This document shows positions 43,861-51,679 of a stretch of DNA of 64,000 nt, in pieces. Position 1 is the stretch's first letter. Every line of letters starts with the position of its first letter. The translations under genes were made by a program, and so were the position numbers. Source of the DNA: Gammaproteobacteria bacterium (GTDB lineage: Bacteria > Pseudomonadota > Gammaproteobacteria > Pseudomonadales > Azotimanducaceae); NCBI GenBank assembly GCA_003247835.1, contig QJYB01000002.1:1-64000 (forward strand). Reading direction: 5' to 3'. The notes beneath the pieces are model-generated. The model searched no databases. It was not told where the DNA came from and was given only the letters and a program-made list of their open reading frames with translations.

Positions 43861-44525
43861 CCCCCTACCAGGCGCTCGTCGAAGGCACCGCCGCGGAGAG
43901 AGCTGTCCTGCACGGCCTTCCCGTGCTCACCGACCTGGCCGAGGGCAGGTTCGCCGTCGAGAGCTACCAGGCCTTTCTGATCAACGCCTACCACCACGTG
44001 CGACACACGGTGCCCCTGATGATGGCCTGTGGCGCCCGGCTGCCGGACCGGCTCTCGTGGATGCAGGGCGCGCTGGTGGAGTACATCAAGGAAGAGACCG
44101 GACACGAGCAGTGGATCCTCAACGACCTTGCGGCGACGGGTGCCGATCCAGCCCGCGTCCGCCGCTCCGGACCATCCCTGGAAGCGGAACTGCTGGTGGC
44201 CTACGTCTACGACTTCATCCAGCGTCGCAACCCGGTGGGGTTCTTCGGCATGGTGTACGTGCTGGAAGGCACCAGCACCTCGCTGGCATCCACCGCCGCC
44301 GAGCTGATCCAGGCCCGCCTGCGGCTGGGCGATCATGCTTTCAGCTATCTGCGCAGCCACGGCGAGCTGGACAAGGAGCACATCGGCTTCTTCGAGCGGC
44401 TCATCGACCAGATCACCGATCCAGCGGACCTGGAAGACATCATCCATGTCGCTCGAAGGGTGTTCCATCTCTATGGCCAGGTACTGGATTCCGTGCCGAG
44501 AGGCACGCAGAAACATGTCGCTTGA
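43857..44525 (+). CDS. Heme-oxygenase-like diiron oxidase (UndA/TenA-like fold)
   Basis: A 222-residue helical protein. The ligand set of heme-oxygenase-like diiron oxidases is complete: E80-x2-H83 (EETGHEQW), E137 (VLEGTS) and H168-x3-D172-x2-H175 (HGELDKEH). The spacing resembles UndA, which converts lauric acid to 1-undecene. The reaction here is unknown; oxidative cleavage or desaturation of an acyl chain is a reasonable hypothesis. ATG overlaps the ligase stop by 4 nt, with AAGGAG 6 nt upstream, so the two are co-translated. Confidence 0.78.
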   Translation: MTPYQALVEGTAAERAVLHGLPVLTDLAEGRFAVESYQAFLINAYHHVRHTVPLMMACGARLPDRLSWMQGALVEYIKEETGHEQWILNDLAATGADPARVRRSGPSLEAELLVAYVYDFIQRRNPVGFFGMVYVLEGTSTSLASTAAELIQARLRLGDHAFSYLRSHGELDKEHIGFFERLIDQITDPADLEDIIHVARRVFHLYGQVLDSVPRGTQKHVA

Positions 44526-45327
44526 AGCACTGGCCGGTCGGATCTGCGTTCTGACCGGTGCCACGGGTGGCATCGGCCAGGCACTGGCACGGGTTCTGGC
44601 GGACAACCGGGCGAAGCTCCTGCTCTCCGGACGCGACCAGGCGGCACTCACCGCGCTGGCCCACGACCTGCCACCCGGCAGCGTCATCGCCGTCGTTCCG
44701 GGAGACATGACCGATGCCATGGCGAGACAGCGGCTGGCCGACCAGGCGGATGCTCACGAGGCGGATACGCTCATCAACCTCTGCGGGCAGAACGACGCGA
44801 GCCTGTTCGAGGCCCAGCGTCCGGACGTGATCGCCTCCATGCTGGCAGCCAATCTGCACGCGCCCATGGAGCTGACCCGGCTCATGCTGCCGGCACTCAA
44901 GCACCGACACCGACCTCTGATCGTCAATGTCGGCAGCGTCTTCGGCCAGATCGGCTATCCGGGCTACGCCGCCTACTGCGCCACCAAATTCGGTCTCCGC
45001 GGCTTCTCCGAGGCGCTCCGCCGTGAGCTGCAGGACACGCCCGTGCACATCGTGCACGTCGAGCCCCGGGCCACCCGCACCGGCATGAATCACGGTGCGG
45101 GCGACCGGCTCAACGAAGCCCTGGGTAATCGCGTGGACGAGCCCGACGACGTCGCCCGGCGGATCGCCCGCGCCATGGCCAGATATCGACCCCGCACCGT
45201 CATCGGCCTGCCCGAACGCCTGTACACGCGAATCAACGCGCTGCTGCCGTCGATCATCGACCGCTCTCTGGCCGGCCAGCTGAGCAAGCTCAAGAAAGTG
45301 CTCGGATCCCATTCCGTCAAACATTGA
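44515..45327 (+). CDS. Short-chain dehydrogenase/reductase
   Basis: A 270-residue classical SDR. The cofactor motif is TGATGGIGQALA, the catalytic serine lies in VNVGSVFGQIG, and the Tyr-Lys pair is in YAAYCATKFG. NADP(H) or NAD(H) preference is not obvious. Its start overlaps the diiron-oxidase gene by 11 nt, so it is probably a tailoring or reducing step of the same pathway. Confidence 0.88.
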   Translation: MSLEALAGRICVLTGATGGIGQALARVLADNRAKLLLSGRDQAALTALAHDLPPGSVIAVVPGDMTDAMARQRLADQADAHEADTLINLCGQNDASLFEAQRPDVIASMLAANLHAPMELTRLMLPALKHRHRPLIVNVGSVFGQIGYPGYAAYCATKFGLRGFSEALRRELQDTPVHIVHVEPRATRTGMNHGAGDRLNEALGNRVDEPDDVARRIARAMARYRPRTVIGLPERLYTRINALLPSIIDRSLAGQLSKLKKVLGSHSVKH

Positions 45328-45337
45328 GGAGCCATTC

Positions 45338-45970
45338 ATGCGCACCATCAAAATCCTTCTGACCCTGGCGGCTGTCCTTGCCGGCAGCGCGGCACTCGCC
45401 GTGGAAAACGCCGACGATCTGCAGCAGGCCTGGGCACACGCCACCTACGAGCTGGGCGCCAAAGAGCGCGGACCGGCGCTCGATGCTCTGGGCAAGGCAG
45501 CTACCGACCTGGTCGCCGCGCACCCCGACGATCCGGCCCTGCTGATCTGGCAGGGGATCATCCTGAGCTCCTATGCCGGCGAGGCCAGTGGCTTCTCGGC
45601 GCTGGGCGCAGCCAAGCGCGCAAGAAACGCACTGCAGAAGGCCCTCGAGATCGACCCCGACGCGCTGGACGGGTCTGCCTACACCAGCCTCGGTGCGCTC
45701 TACTTCAAGGTTCCCGGCTGGCCCATCGGCTTCGGAGATGATAAGAAGGCCCGTAACTATCTCGAGCAGGCGCTGGTGATCAATCCGGACGGTATCGATC
45801 CCAACTACTTCATGGGTGAGTTTCTCTTTGAGAACGGCGACGTCCAGTCCGCGGTGCTCCACCTCAACAAGGCAATGAACGCTCCCGACCGGAGCGATCA
45901 GGCAGTCGCGGACACCGGCCGTCGTCAGGAAATCCAGCTGCTGCTGGACAGGATCCAGGGTACTGACTGA
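45338..45970 (+). CDS. Secreted TPR protein, TatT-like
   Basis: A 210-residue protein with a signal peptide cleaved near ALAVEN (residue about 21). TPR-like repeats occur at about 60-80, 95-115 (ARNALQKALEIDPDALDG) and 130-170 (KARNYLEQALVINPDGID). It resembles TatT-family periplasmic proteins linked to solute uptake, but no TRAP transporter is nearby. It starts 10 nt after the SDR stop, with GAGGAG upstream, and continues the operon. Confidence 0.72.
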   Translation: MRTIKILLTLAAVLAGSAALAVENADDLQQAWAHATYELGAKERGPALDALGKAATDLVAAHPDDPALLIWQGIILSSYAGEASGFSALGAAKRARNALQKALEIDPDALDGSAYTSLGALYFKVPGWPIGFGDDKKARNYLEQALVINPDGIDPNYFMGEFLFENGDVQSAVLHLNKAMNAPDRSDQAVADTGRRQEIQLLLDRIQGTD

Positions 45971-46886
45971 GCGCGATCCAGAGGAAACTGCGGGCGATGG
46001 CCAACGCGGGCACCGACCCGACTACGTCTGGAGCCGGGGCCGGTGGCTGGCCTGGTCACTCGTTCCCACCCTCCTCGTCGTCGGCATGCTGCTGGCCGTG
46101 GCATGGCTCGGTAACGGCCGTCCCGACAGCTACTGGACCATCCAAAGCGACTGGTTCCTCGCCGCCAACCATGCTTTCGGTGCGCTGCCTGCCGGTTTCT
46201 GGTCACACCTGACGCTGCTCGGCGACGGGGCCGTCCTGCTCTGTCTGGGTTCCGTGCTGCTGCTGTGGCGCCCTCAGGCCTGGGCGGCCATGCTCGCCTC
46301 CGCGCCGGTGGCCGCGCTCATCTCGTCGACCGCGAAACATCTGTTCGCGATACCCCGACCCGCCGCCGTGCTCGACCATGAGGCGTTCACCATCATCGGC
46401 CCGACGTTGACTGCCCACAACAGCCTGCCTTCCGGTCATACGATCACCGTGTTCGCCGGTGCCATCGCCGCGCTCGCCGTCCTCATCCCCAGCCCGCGAA
46501 GCTCACGCCAACTCGGTGTGGTACTGGCCGTGGTGGTCATCGCCACGATACTCTGCGCCTCCCGTGTGGCCGTGGGCGCGCACTGGCCGCTGGATCTGGT
46601 GGCCGGCGCTGCCGGTGGCTGGATTGCCGGCCTCGCCGGTGCCGCGCTGACGCGGCGTTACCGCGGCTGGTGGCAGTTCACGAAACAGTCGAAGGGCCGA
46701 TACGTGATGGCAACCTTAGTCCTGATCCTGAGCATCTGGCTGCTGAACCGGGCGGTTTCAGGCGACCCCGATGCCTTGACCCTGTGGCTGTCCGGACTGA
46801 CCGGGCTCGCTGTGGCCGGCAACGCGCTGGCCAGCCTGCCGACCCTGCTCAGGCATACCGAGAGGACGGGTTCTCAACGTCCATGA
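45963..46886 (+). CDS. PAP2-family membrane phosphatase, probable CTG start
   Basis: A 307-residue protein with about six membrane helices. The three-part phosphatase motif is complete: KHLFAIPRP, LPSGHT (SGH) and SRVAVGAHWPLDLVAG. The first ATG (46086) cuts the first helix in half (WLAWSLVPTLLVVG precedes it). The open frame continues upstream with no ATG, GTG or TTG, so a CTG at 45963, overlapping the TPR stop, is the likeliest start. Such enzymes remove phosphates from lipids, including lipid A or undecaprenyl diphosphate. EptA follows with ATGA overlap. Confidence 0.75.
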   Translation: MTERDPEETAGDGQRGHRPDYVWSRGRWLAWSLVPTLLVVGMLLAVAWLGNGRPDSYWTIQSDWFLAANHAFGALPAGFWSHLTLLGDGAVLLCLGSVLLLWRPQAWAAMLASAPVAALISSTAKHLFAIPRPAAVLDHEAFTIIGPTLTAHNSLPSGHTITVFAGAIAALAVLIPSPRSSRQLGVVLAVVVIATILCASRVAVGAHWPLDLVAGAAGGWIAGLAGAALTRRYRGWWQFTKQSKGRYVMATLVLILSIWLLNRAVSGDPDALTLWLSGLTGLAVAGNALASLPTLLRHTERTGSQRP

Positions 46887-48478
46887 CCGGCCACGGTCGA
46901 ACCTGGTCTGCGGGTGCTGCCCGCTTCGTCCTCGGGTTTTCCCTGGCGAACGTCGTGCTCTACCACCTGCCCCTGTTCGCCTTCGCGGTCGGCAACCTTG
47001 ACATGCCGTCGGTGAACGGGCTGATGACGCTCACCACGCTTTCCGTCGCGGTGCTGTGTGTCACCTCGGTGACGCTGTTTCTGACCCTGATGGTCTCGCG
47101 ACGACTGACCCTCTGGCTCTGCATGGTCGTGGTCCTGGGCAATTCGGTGGCCCTCTACTTCATCGTGACGTACCAGGCGGTGCTGGACCGAACCATGATG
47201 GGCAACGTCTTCAACACGGACGTGAACGAGGCGTCCAGCTATCTCCATCCGAAGATGCTGCTCTACTTCCTGTTTCTGGGGGTGGTGCCCTGCGTGCTCC
47301 TCAGCAGGTTGCGCATCGGCGACATCAGGCGCGCCCGCCTGGCGGGACACGCTGCGCTCACCCTGCTGGTGAGTCTGGCCTGGATCTATGCCGCGTCCGG
47401 CACGTGGCTGTGGATCGACAAGAACGCCAAGAAGTTGGGCGGGATGGTTCTCCCCTGGTCCTACGTCGTCAATGCGGCGCGCTATCAGGGCGAGAAGTGG
47501 CAGGCCGCCCGGCAACAGGTTCCCCTGCCCGACGCCGCATTCGCCGACGATGATCCCACGGTCGTGGTGCTGGTGATCGGCGAGGCGGCCAGAGCACAGA
47601 ACTTCTCCCTGTACGGATACGAGCGGATGACCAATCCGCTGATGACCCGGACCGGCGTCATCGCTCTGAAGGACGCCGTTTCCTGCGCGACCTACACCAC
47701 CGCAGCCATCGCCTGCATCCTTTCGCCGGGAAAGGCGCATCGGTCGGACGAACCGCTGCCCACTTACCTTGCGCGCCACGGCGTCGACGTTGTCTGGCGG
47801 GCAAACAACTGGGGTGAGCCGCCGATCCACGTCCAGTCCTACCGGCGCGCGCGGGACCTCAGGGAAGGCTGCACGGGAGACGGCTGCAACCACGACGAGG
47901 TGCTGCTGTACGGACTGGCGGAGCGGATCGCCTCCTCTCCCGAGGAGCGCGTCTTCGTCGTGCTGCACCTGCGCGGCAGTCATGGACCTTCGTACTACAA
48001 GGAGTATCCGCCCCGGTTCGAAGTGTTCAGCCCGGTCTGCGAATCCGTGGATCTGAACGAGTGCGCGGAAGAAACGCTGCAGAACGCCTACGACAACACC
48101 ATCCTGTACACCGACTACGTGCTGAGCGGGGTCATCGACATGCTCGAGGCCCGACCCGACATACCATCGGTTTTCCTCTATCTGTCCGACCACGGCGAGT
48201 CACTGGGCGAGTACGGGCTCTATCTGCACGGTACGCCATGGTCCATCGCGCCCGACGTACAGAAGCGGATTCCGTTCCTGGTCTGGGCATCGGACGCTTT
48301 CGTCCGGCGGGAAGCCATCTCTCGCGCGGCGCTCTCGCAGGAAGACGGCGCCGCGCAGACCAACGTCTTCCACTCCGTGCTGGGTGCGTTTCACATGCAG
48401 AGTCCGGTCTACGATCCGGAACTGGACCTGTTCGCCCGAGCCCGGGTGGCCGCGGAGCACGCCAACGGAACTCGCTAG
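46883..48478 (+). CDS. eptA: Phosphoethanolamine transferase, EptA/MCR family
   Basis: A 531-residue inner-membrane protein. Five N-terminal helices (about 12-165) precede a periplasmic alkaline-phosphatase-like domain. Metal and catalytic residues are visible: E234 in VIGEAARAQNFSLYGY, acceptor threonine T272 in SCATYTTAA, and SDHGESLGEYGLYLHG. It transfers phosphoethanolamine from phosphatidylethanolamine to lipid A, which lowers sensitivity to cationic peptides such as polymyxin. The start is 4-nt coupled to the PAP2 gene. Confidence 0.88.
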   Translation: MTGHGRTWSAGAARFVLGFSLANVVLYHLPLFAFAVGNLDMPSVNGLMTLTTLSVAVLCVTSVTLFLTLMVSRRLTLWLCMVVVLGNSVALYFIVTYQAVLDRTMMGNVFNTDVNEASSYLHPKMLLYFLFLGVVPCVLLSRLRIGDIRRARLAGHAALTLLVSLAWIYAASGTWLWIDKNAKKLGGMVLPWSYVVNAARYQGEKWQAARQQVPLPDAAFADDDPTVVVLVIGEAARAQNFSLYGYERMTNPLMTRTGVIALKDAVSCATYTTAAIACILSPGKAHRSDEPLPTYLARHGVDVVWRANNWGEPPIHVQSYRRARDLREGCTGDGCNHDEVLLYGLAERIASSPEERVFVVLHLRGSHGPSYYKEYPPRFEVFSPVCESVDLNECAEETLQNAYDNTILYTDYVLSGVIDMLEARPDIPSVFLYLSDHGESLGEYGLYLHGTPWSIAPDVQKRIPFLVWASDAFVRREAISRAALSQEDGAAQTNVFHSVLGAFHMQSPVYDPELDLFARARVAAEHANGTR

Positions 48479-48515
48479 CCGCGGGGTCGACCGACCGGCT
48501 GCACGGTCTGCCCGG

Positions 48516-50456
48516 CTACTCGTCGCATGCCTGCCCGGCCGGATCGTAGATGTACCCCACCCGCGCATAGAAGTGCGCAGGCCGACGATCGCGCTTGTCG
48601 ATCCCGTGTTCGGTGATGGGTCCAAGCATCTGAAACCGGCAGCTGATGCTCGGGTGCGCCAACCTGTCCGGGTCGAACGCGATCACAACCACATTTCTGT
48701 CCTTTGCCGCTGATGCGGGATGCCAGTAGGACCACATGAGGCTGCTGCCGCCGAAGAGATGCCGCCCCGACGTCTCCTCGAACCCGTCCCCGTCCGGATC
48801 GTAGAAAGCGAACTCGCTCGAAATGAAGTACTTGTCCAGGCCCACCACGAGTGGTTCCGCACCGGTCTCGGACTCGGCCTGCCGACTGATCTGCTCGACG
48901 ACTCCCGCCATCTCTTTCCACGCCACGGGTACGGTCATGCTGCCTGGCAGGCTGTAACCAGGCAGTCCGAGCTGGATGTAGTGCAGGCAGACGCCGTAGG
49001 TGAGCACGCAGGTGATTGCGACCGATCCCCACAGGCGCCGGTTGAAAGGACCCCATCCATCGGCGTGGCCGGCGCCGATGTGCCAGGCCAGCAAGGGCAA
49101 CGCAGCCAGCCATACCGGCCCTGTCCAGTTCAGCTTGGTTTCCCCGTGCAGTGAGTGCACCAGGAAGATCACCAGGGGCGTGAGCGTGAACACCAGCGAA
49201 AAACGATACCGCGGATCCGGCTGGCTGCCGCCCTTCGTATCGGTCGAGGGTGTGCCGGCGATTAGAGCCGCGGGTATGCCGACCAGCCCTACGGGCGTGA
49301 GCAGCAGCATCACGTAGCCCACCAGCACGTGCAGCGAGAACTCGGCCGGGCCTGCCCAGCGCTCGGGACCCTGGAAGACGAAGGACGCCCAGTCGTGCGA
49401 TGCGTTCCAGACGATTACCGGGCTGAACACCAGCGCCGCCAGTGCGGCAGCTGCGTACGGTTCGGGGCGTCGCAGCACCTCCCGGTATGCCCCGCTCTGC
49501 AGGACGTAGATGAGCACCGCGGGGGCGAGCAGCGCGACCGTGTACTTGGACAGCATGCCGAGTCCCAGACAGGCACCTGCGCCGAGCCAGGCCCGGTAAC
49601 GTCGAGCGACCAGCGCTCGCTCCAGGTAGTACAGACTGCCTGCCCAGGCCGCAAACAGCGGTGCGTCCGGGGTCGTCACCAGGCCCACCGAGAAGTAGAT
49701 GGGCAGTACGCTGACCAGAAGCAGCACCCGGACCGCCGTGATGCGGTCGAACAGGTTTTCCGCCAGCCGATACATGAACAGCGCGGTGACGATCCAGCAT
49801 CCCAGGGCAGGCAGCCTGACACCGAGCTCGTCATTGCCCAGCAGCCAGGTTCCGAGCCAGATCAGCCAGGCGACCATCGGCGGGTGATCCAGATAGCCCA
49901 GATCCAGCTGCTGAGCGTAGGCCCAGTAGTAGCTTTCCTCCGGCAGCAGATCGATGGAGCCGGCGAAGACGATCCGCATCAGCAACGCATAGCAGACGAC
50001 ACAGACGGAGAACGCCGGCCAGCTGAAAACGCCGGCGACCCGCTCCGGCGGCCTGGACGCCAGGCCCGTACCGAAGCCGTTGACGATGGCGGCCACCACA
50101 ATGCCGGGGATGACGGCGGCTGCCGGCGACCAGCCGGCCTGATCGGCCAGCCCGATCACCAGGGCAGCGCGCGCCAGATATGCCAGCATCGCCACCATCG
50201 CGAAATCCAGGAGCCAGCGTCCCCATCGCGGCAGGATCTCCGCTGATGACAACGACCGGGCATTGAGGAGCAGGCCCGCCAGAGCAGCGGCCAGGAAAGC
50301 GGCCGTGTGAGCGAAGCCGGGATCGAAGCCGATCGCGAGCAGCGCCTCGGTCAGCAGCAGATCGAAGATCGCACACACCGACCACGCGAGGGCAACGTGG
50401 CGTACGAACGAATCCGATGCGCCGGACCGTGCCAACGCTGAGAAACGCGATTTCAA
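48516..50456 (-). CDS. GT39-type (ArnT-like) glycosyltransferase with N-terminal GtrA-like domain
   Basis: About 646 residues. The first ~130 form four hydrophobic helices resembling GtrA flippase-like proteins (FVRHVALAWSVCAIFDLL, AALAGLLLNARS, IVVAAIVNGFGTG). The rest is a polyisoprenyl-linked glycosyltransferase: LLPEESYYWAYAQQLDLGYL has the catalytic acidic loop, followed by HPPMVAWLIWLGTW and many helices. The start is uncertain: TTG at 50456 or 50435; longer frames run into the MoxR promoter. It converges on eptA, consistent with envelope glycan or lipid A modification. Confidence 0.72.
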   Translation of the reverse strand: MKSRFSALARSGASDSFVRHVALAWSVCAIFDLLLTEALLAIGFDPGFAHTAAFLAAALAGLLLNARSLSSAEILPRWGRWLLDFAMVAMLAYLARAALVIGLADQAGWSPAAAVIPGIVVAAIVNGFGTGLASRPPERVAGVFSWPAFSVCVVCYALLMRIVFAGSIDLLPEESYYWAYAQQLDLGYLDHPPMVAWLIWLGTWLLGNDELGVRLPALGCWIVTALFMYRLAENLFDRITAVRVLLLVSVLPIYFSVGLVTTPDAPLFAAWAGSLYYLERALVARRYRAWLGAGACLGLGMLSKYTVALLAPAVLIYVLQSGAYREVLRRPEPYAAAALAALVFSPVIVWNASHDWASFVFQGPERWAGPAEFSLHVLVGYVMLLLTPVGLVGIPAALIAGTPSTDTKGGSQPDPRYRFSLVFTLTPLVIFLVHSLHGETKLNWTGPVWLAALPLLAWHIGAGHADGWGPFNRRLWGSVAITCVLTYGVCLHYIQLGLPGYSLPGSMTVPVAWKEMAGVVEQISRQAESETGAEPLVVGLDKYFISSEFAFYDPDGDGFEETSGRHLFGGSSLMWSYWHPASAAKDRNVVVIAFDPDRLAHPSISCRFQMLGPITEHGIDKRDRRPAHFYARVGYIYDPAGQACDE

Positions 50457-50545
50457 GCGCTTATTCGGCAGGTCTGCTGACGGGGGTTTCTGGAACCGTC
50501 GGATGTGCCATATGCGGACAATCAATCGAACGGGGGCCGGAAGTT

Positions 50546-50551
50546 TACAAT
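50546..50551 (+). promoter_or_regulatory. Possible -10 element of the MoxR-VWA-Opp unit
   Basis: TACAAT within TTTACAATGCC, giving an approximately 110-nt leader before the MoxR ATG. The -35 is weak (CAATCG). Confidence 0.35.
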
Positions 50552-50667
50552 GCCTCCACCTTCCAGAACACGCCCGGCCGATGGTCCCGGGCTCAACCGG
50601 GCACTTGCTGGATATCATGGTGCGCTGCAGCGATAATGAGCCGTTTGCGCCCGCAGCTCGGGCCTGA

Positions 50668-51669
50668 ATGGGGAAAAAACACTTGGCCGCACCCAAAACG
50701 AAGACCGGAAAGTCCGCCAGCTCCACCCAGAAAGAGAAGATCGACAAGATCGTGGCGTCCGTGGAGACCCTGAAAGCGGACTTCGAGGATCACCGTTACA
50801 TCTGCAGCGACCAGATCGCGACCGCCGTCTACCTGGCCTACCACCTGCGCAAGCCCATACTCATCGAGGGACCGCCGGGGGTGGGCAAGACGGAGCTGGC
50901 CAAGACCACGGCCGAGATGTTCGAGCTACCCCTCATTCGCCTGCAGTGCTACGAGGGTCTCGACGAGGCCAAGGCGATCTACGAGTGGAAGTACGGTAAG
51001 CAGCTCCTCTACACCCAGGTGCTCAAGGAGACGCTGGACGAGGTGCTGCAGGGTGCCAGGGGGTTTGCGGAATCCGTCAACCGCCTGCACGAGTTCGGCG
51101 ACATCTTCTTCTCCGAGGAATTCCTAGAGCCGCGGCCGCTGCTCAAGGCGCTCAAGGAGGAGCAGGGTTGCGTGCTGCTCATCGACGAGGTGGACAAGTC
51201 CGACCACGAGTTCGAGAGCCTGCTGCTGGAGATGCTCTCCGACTTCCAGGTCTCCATTCCGGAGATCGGCACCGTCAAGGCCGCTGCCGAGCCGCCGATG
51301 GTCTTCCTGACCAGCAACAACACCCGGGAAATCTCCGACGCCCTCAAGCGTCGCTGCCTGCACCTGTACATTCCGTTTCCTGATGTGGAGCTCGAGCAGC
51401 GCATCATCCACGCCAGGGTTCCCGAGATCCCGCCCAACCTGCAGAAGCAGCTGGTCAACTTCATACAGCAGCTCCGGGACATGGACCTGAAGAAGGTTCC
51501 CGCAATTTCCGAGACCATCGACTGGGCACGCACCCTGGTCCTGCTCCACTCCGAGCGGCTGGATCCCCAGCTCGTGCGCGATACGCTGAACGTCATCCTG
51601 AAGTTCCAGGAAGACATCGAAAACGTGGACGCAGAGATCACGACGCTCACTTCCAACGCCCTGAAGTAA
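50668..51669 (+). CDS. MoxR-family AAA+ ATPase
   Basis: A 333-residue cytosolic ATPase. Walker A is EGPPGVGKTELAK, Walker B is CVLLIDEVDK, sensor 1 is VFLTSNN, and the arginine finger region is SDALKRRCLHLYIPFP. MoxR ATPases act as chaperones with a VWA protein, which is encoded 10 nt downstream. Such pairs often insert metal centres or mature membrane complexes; the client here is unknown. Confidence 0.9.
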   Translation: MGKKHLAAPKTKTGKSASSTQKEKIDKIVASVETLKADFEDHRYICSDQIATAVYLAYHLRKPILIEGPPGVGKTELAKTTAEMFELPLIRLQCYEGLDEAKAIYEWKYGKQLLYTQVLKETLDEVLQGARGFAESVNRLHEFGDIFFSEEFLEPRPLLKALKEEQGCVLLIDEVDKSDHEFESLLLEMLSDFQVSIPEIGTVKAAAEPPMVFLTSNNTREISDALKRRCLHLYIPFPDVELEQRIIHARVPEIPPNLQKQLVNFIQQLRDMDLKKVPAISETIDWARTLVLLHSERLDPQLVRDTLNVILKFQEDIENVDAEITTLTSNALK

Positions 51670-51679
51670 CGCTCAGCGG

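Noticed and set aside
43857..44525. TenA thiaminase as the annotation
   Set aside because: The diiron ligand pattern (E, H, E, H-x3-D-x2-H) and the gene context point to a fatty-acid-type oxidase, not to thiamine salvage.
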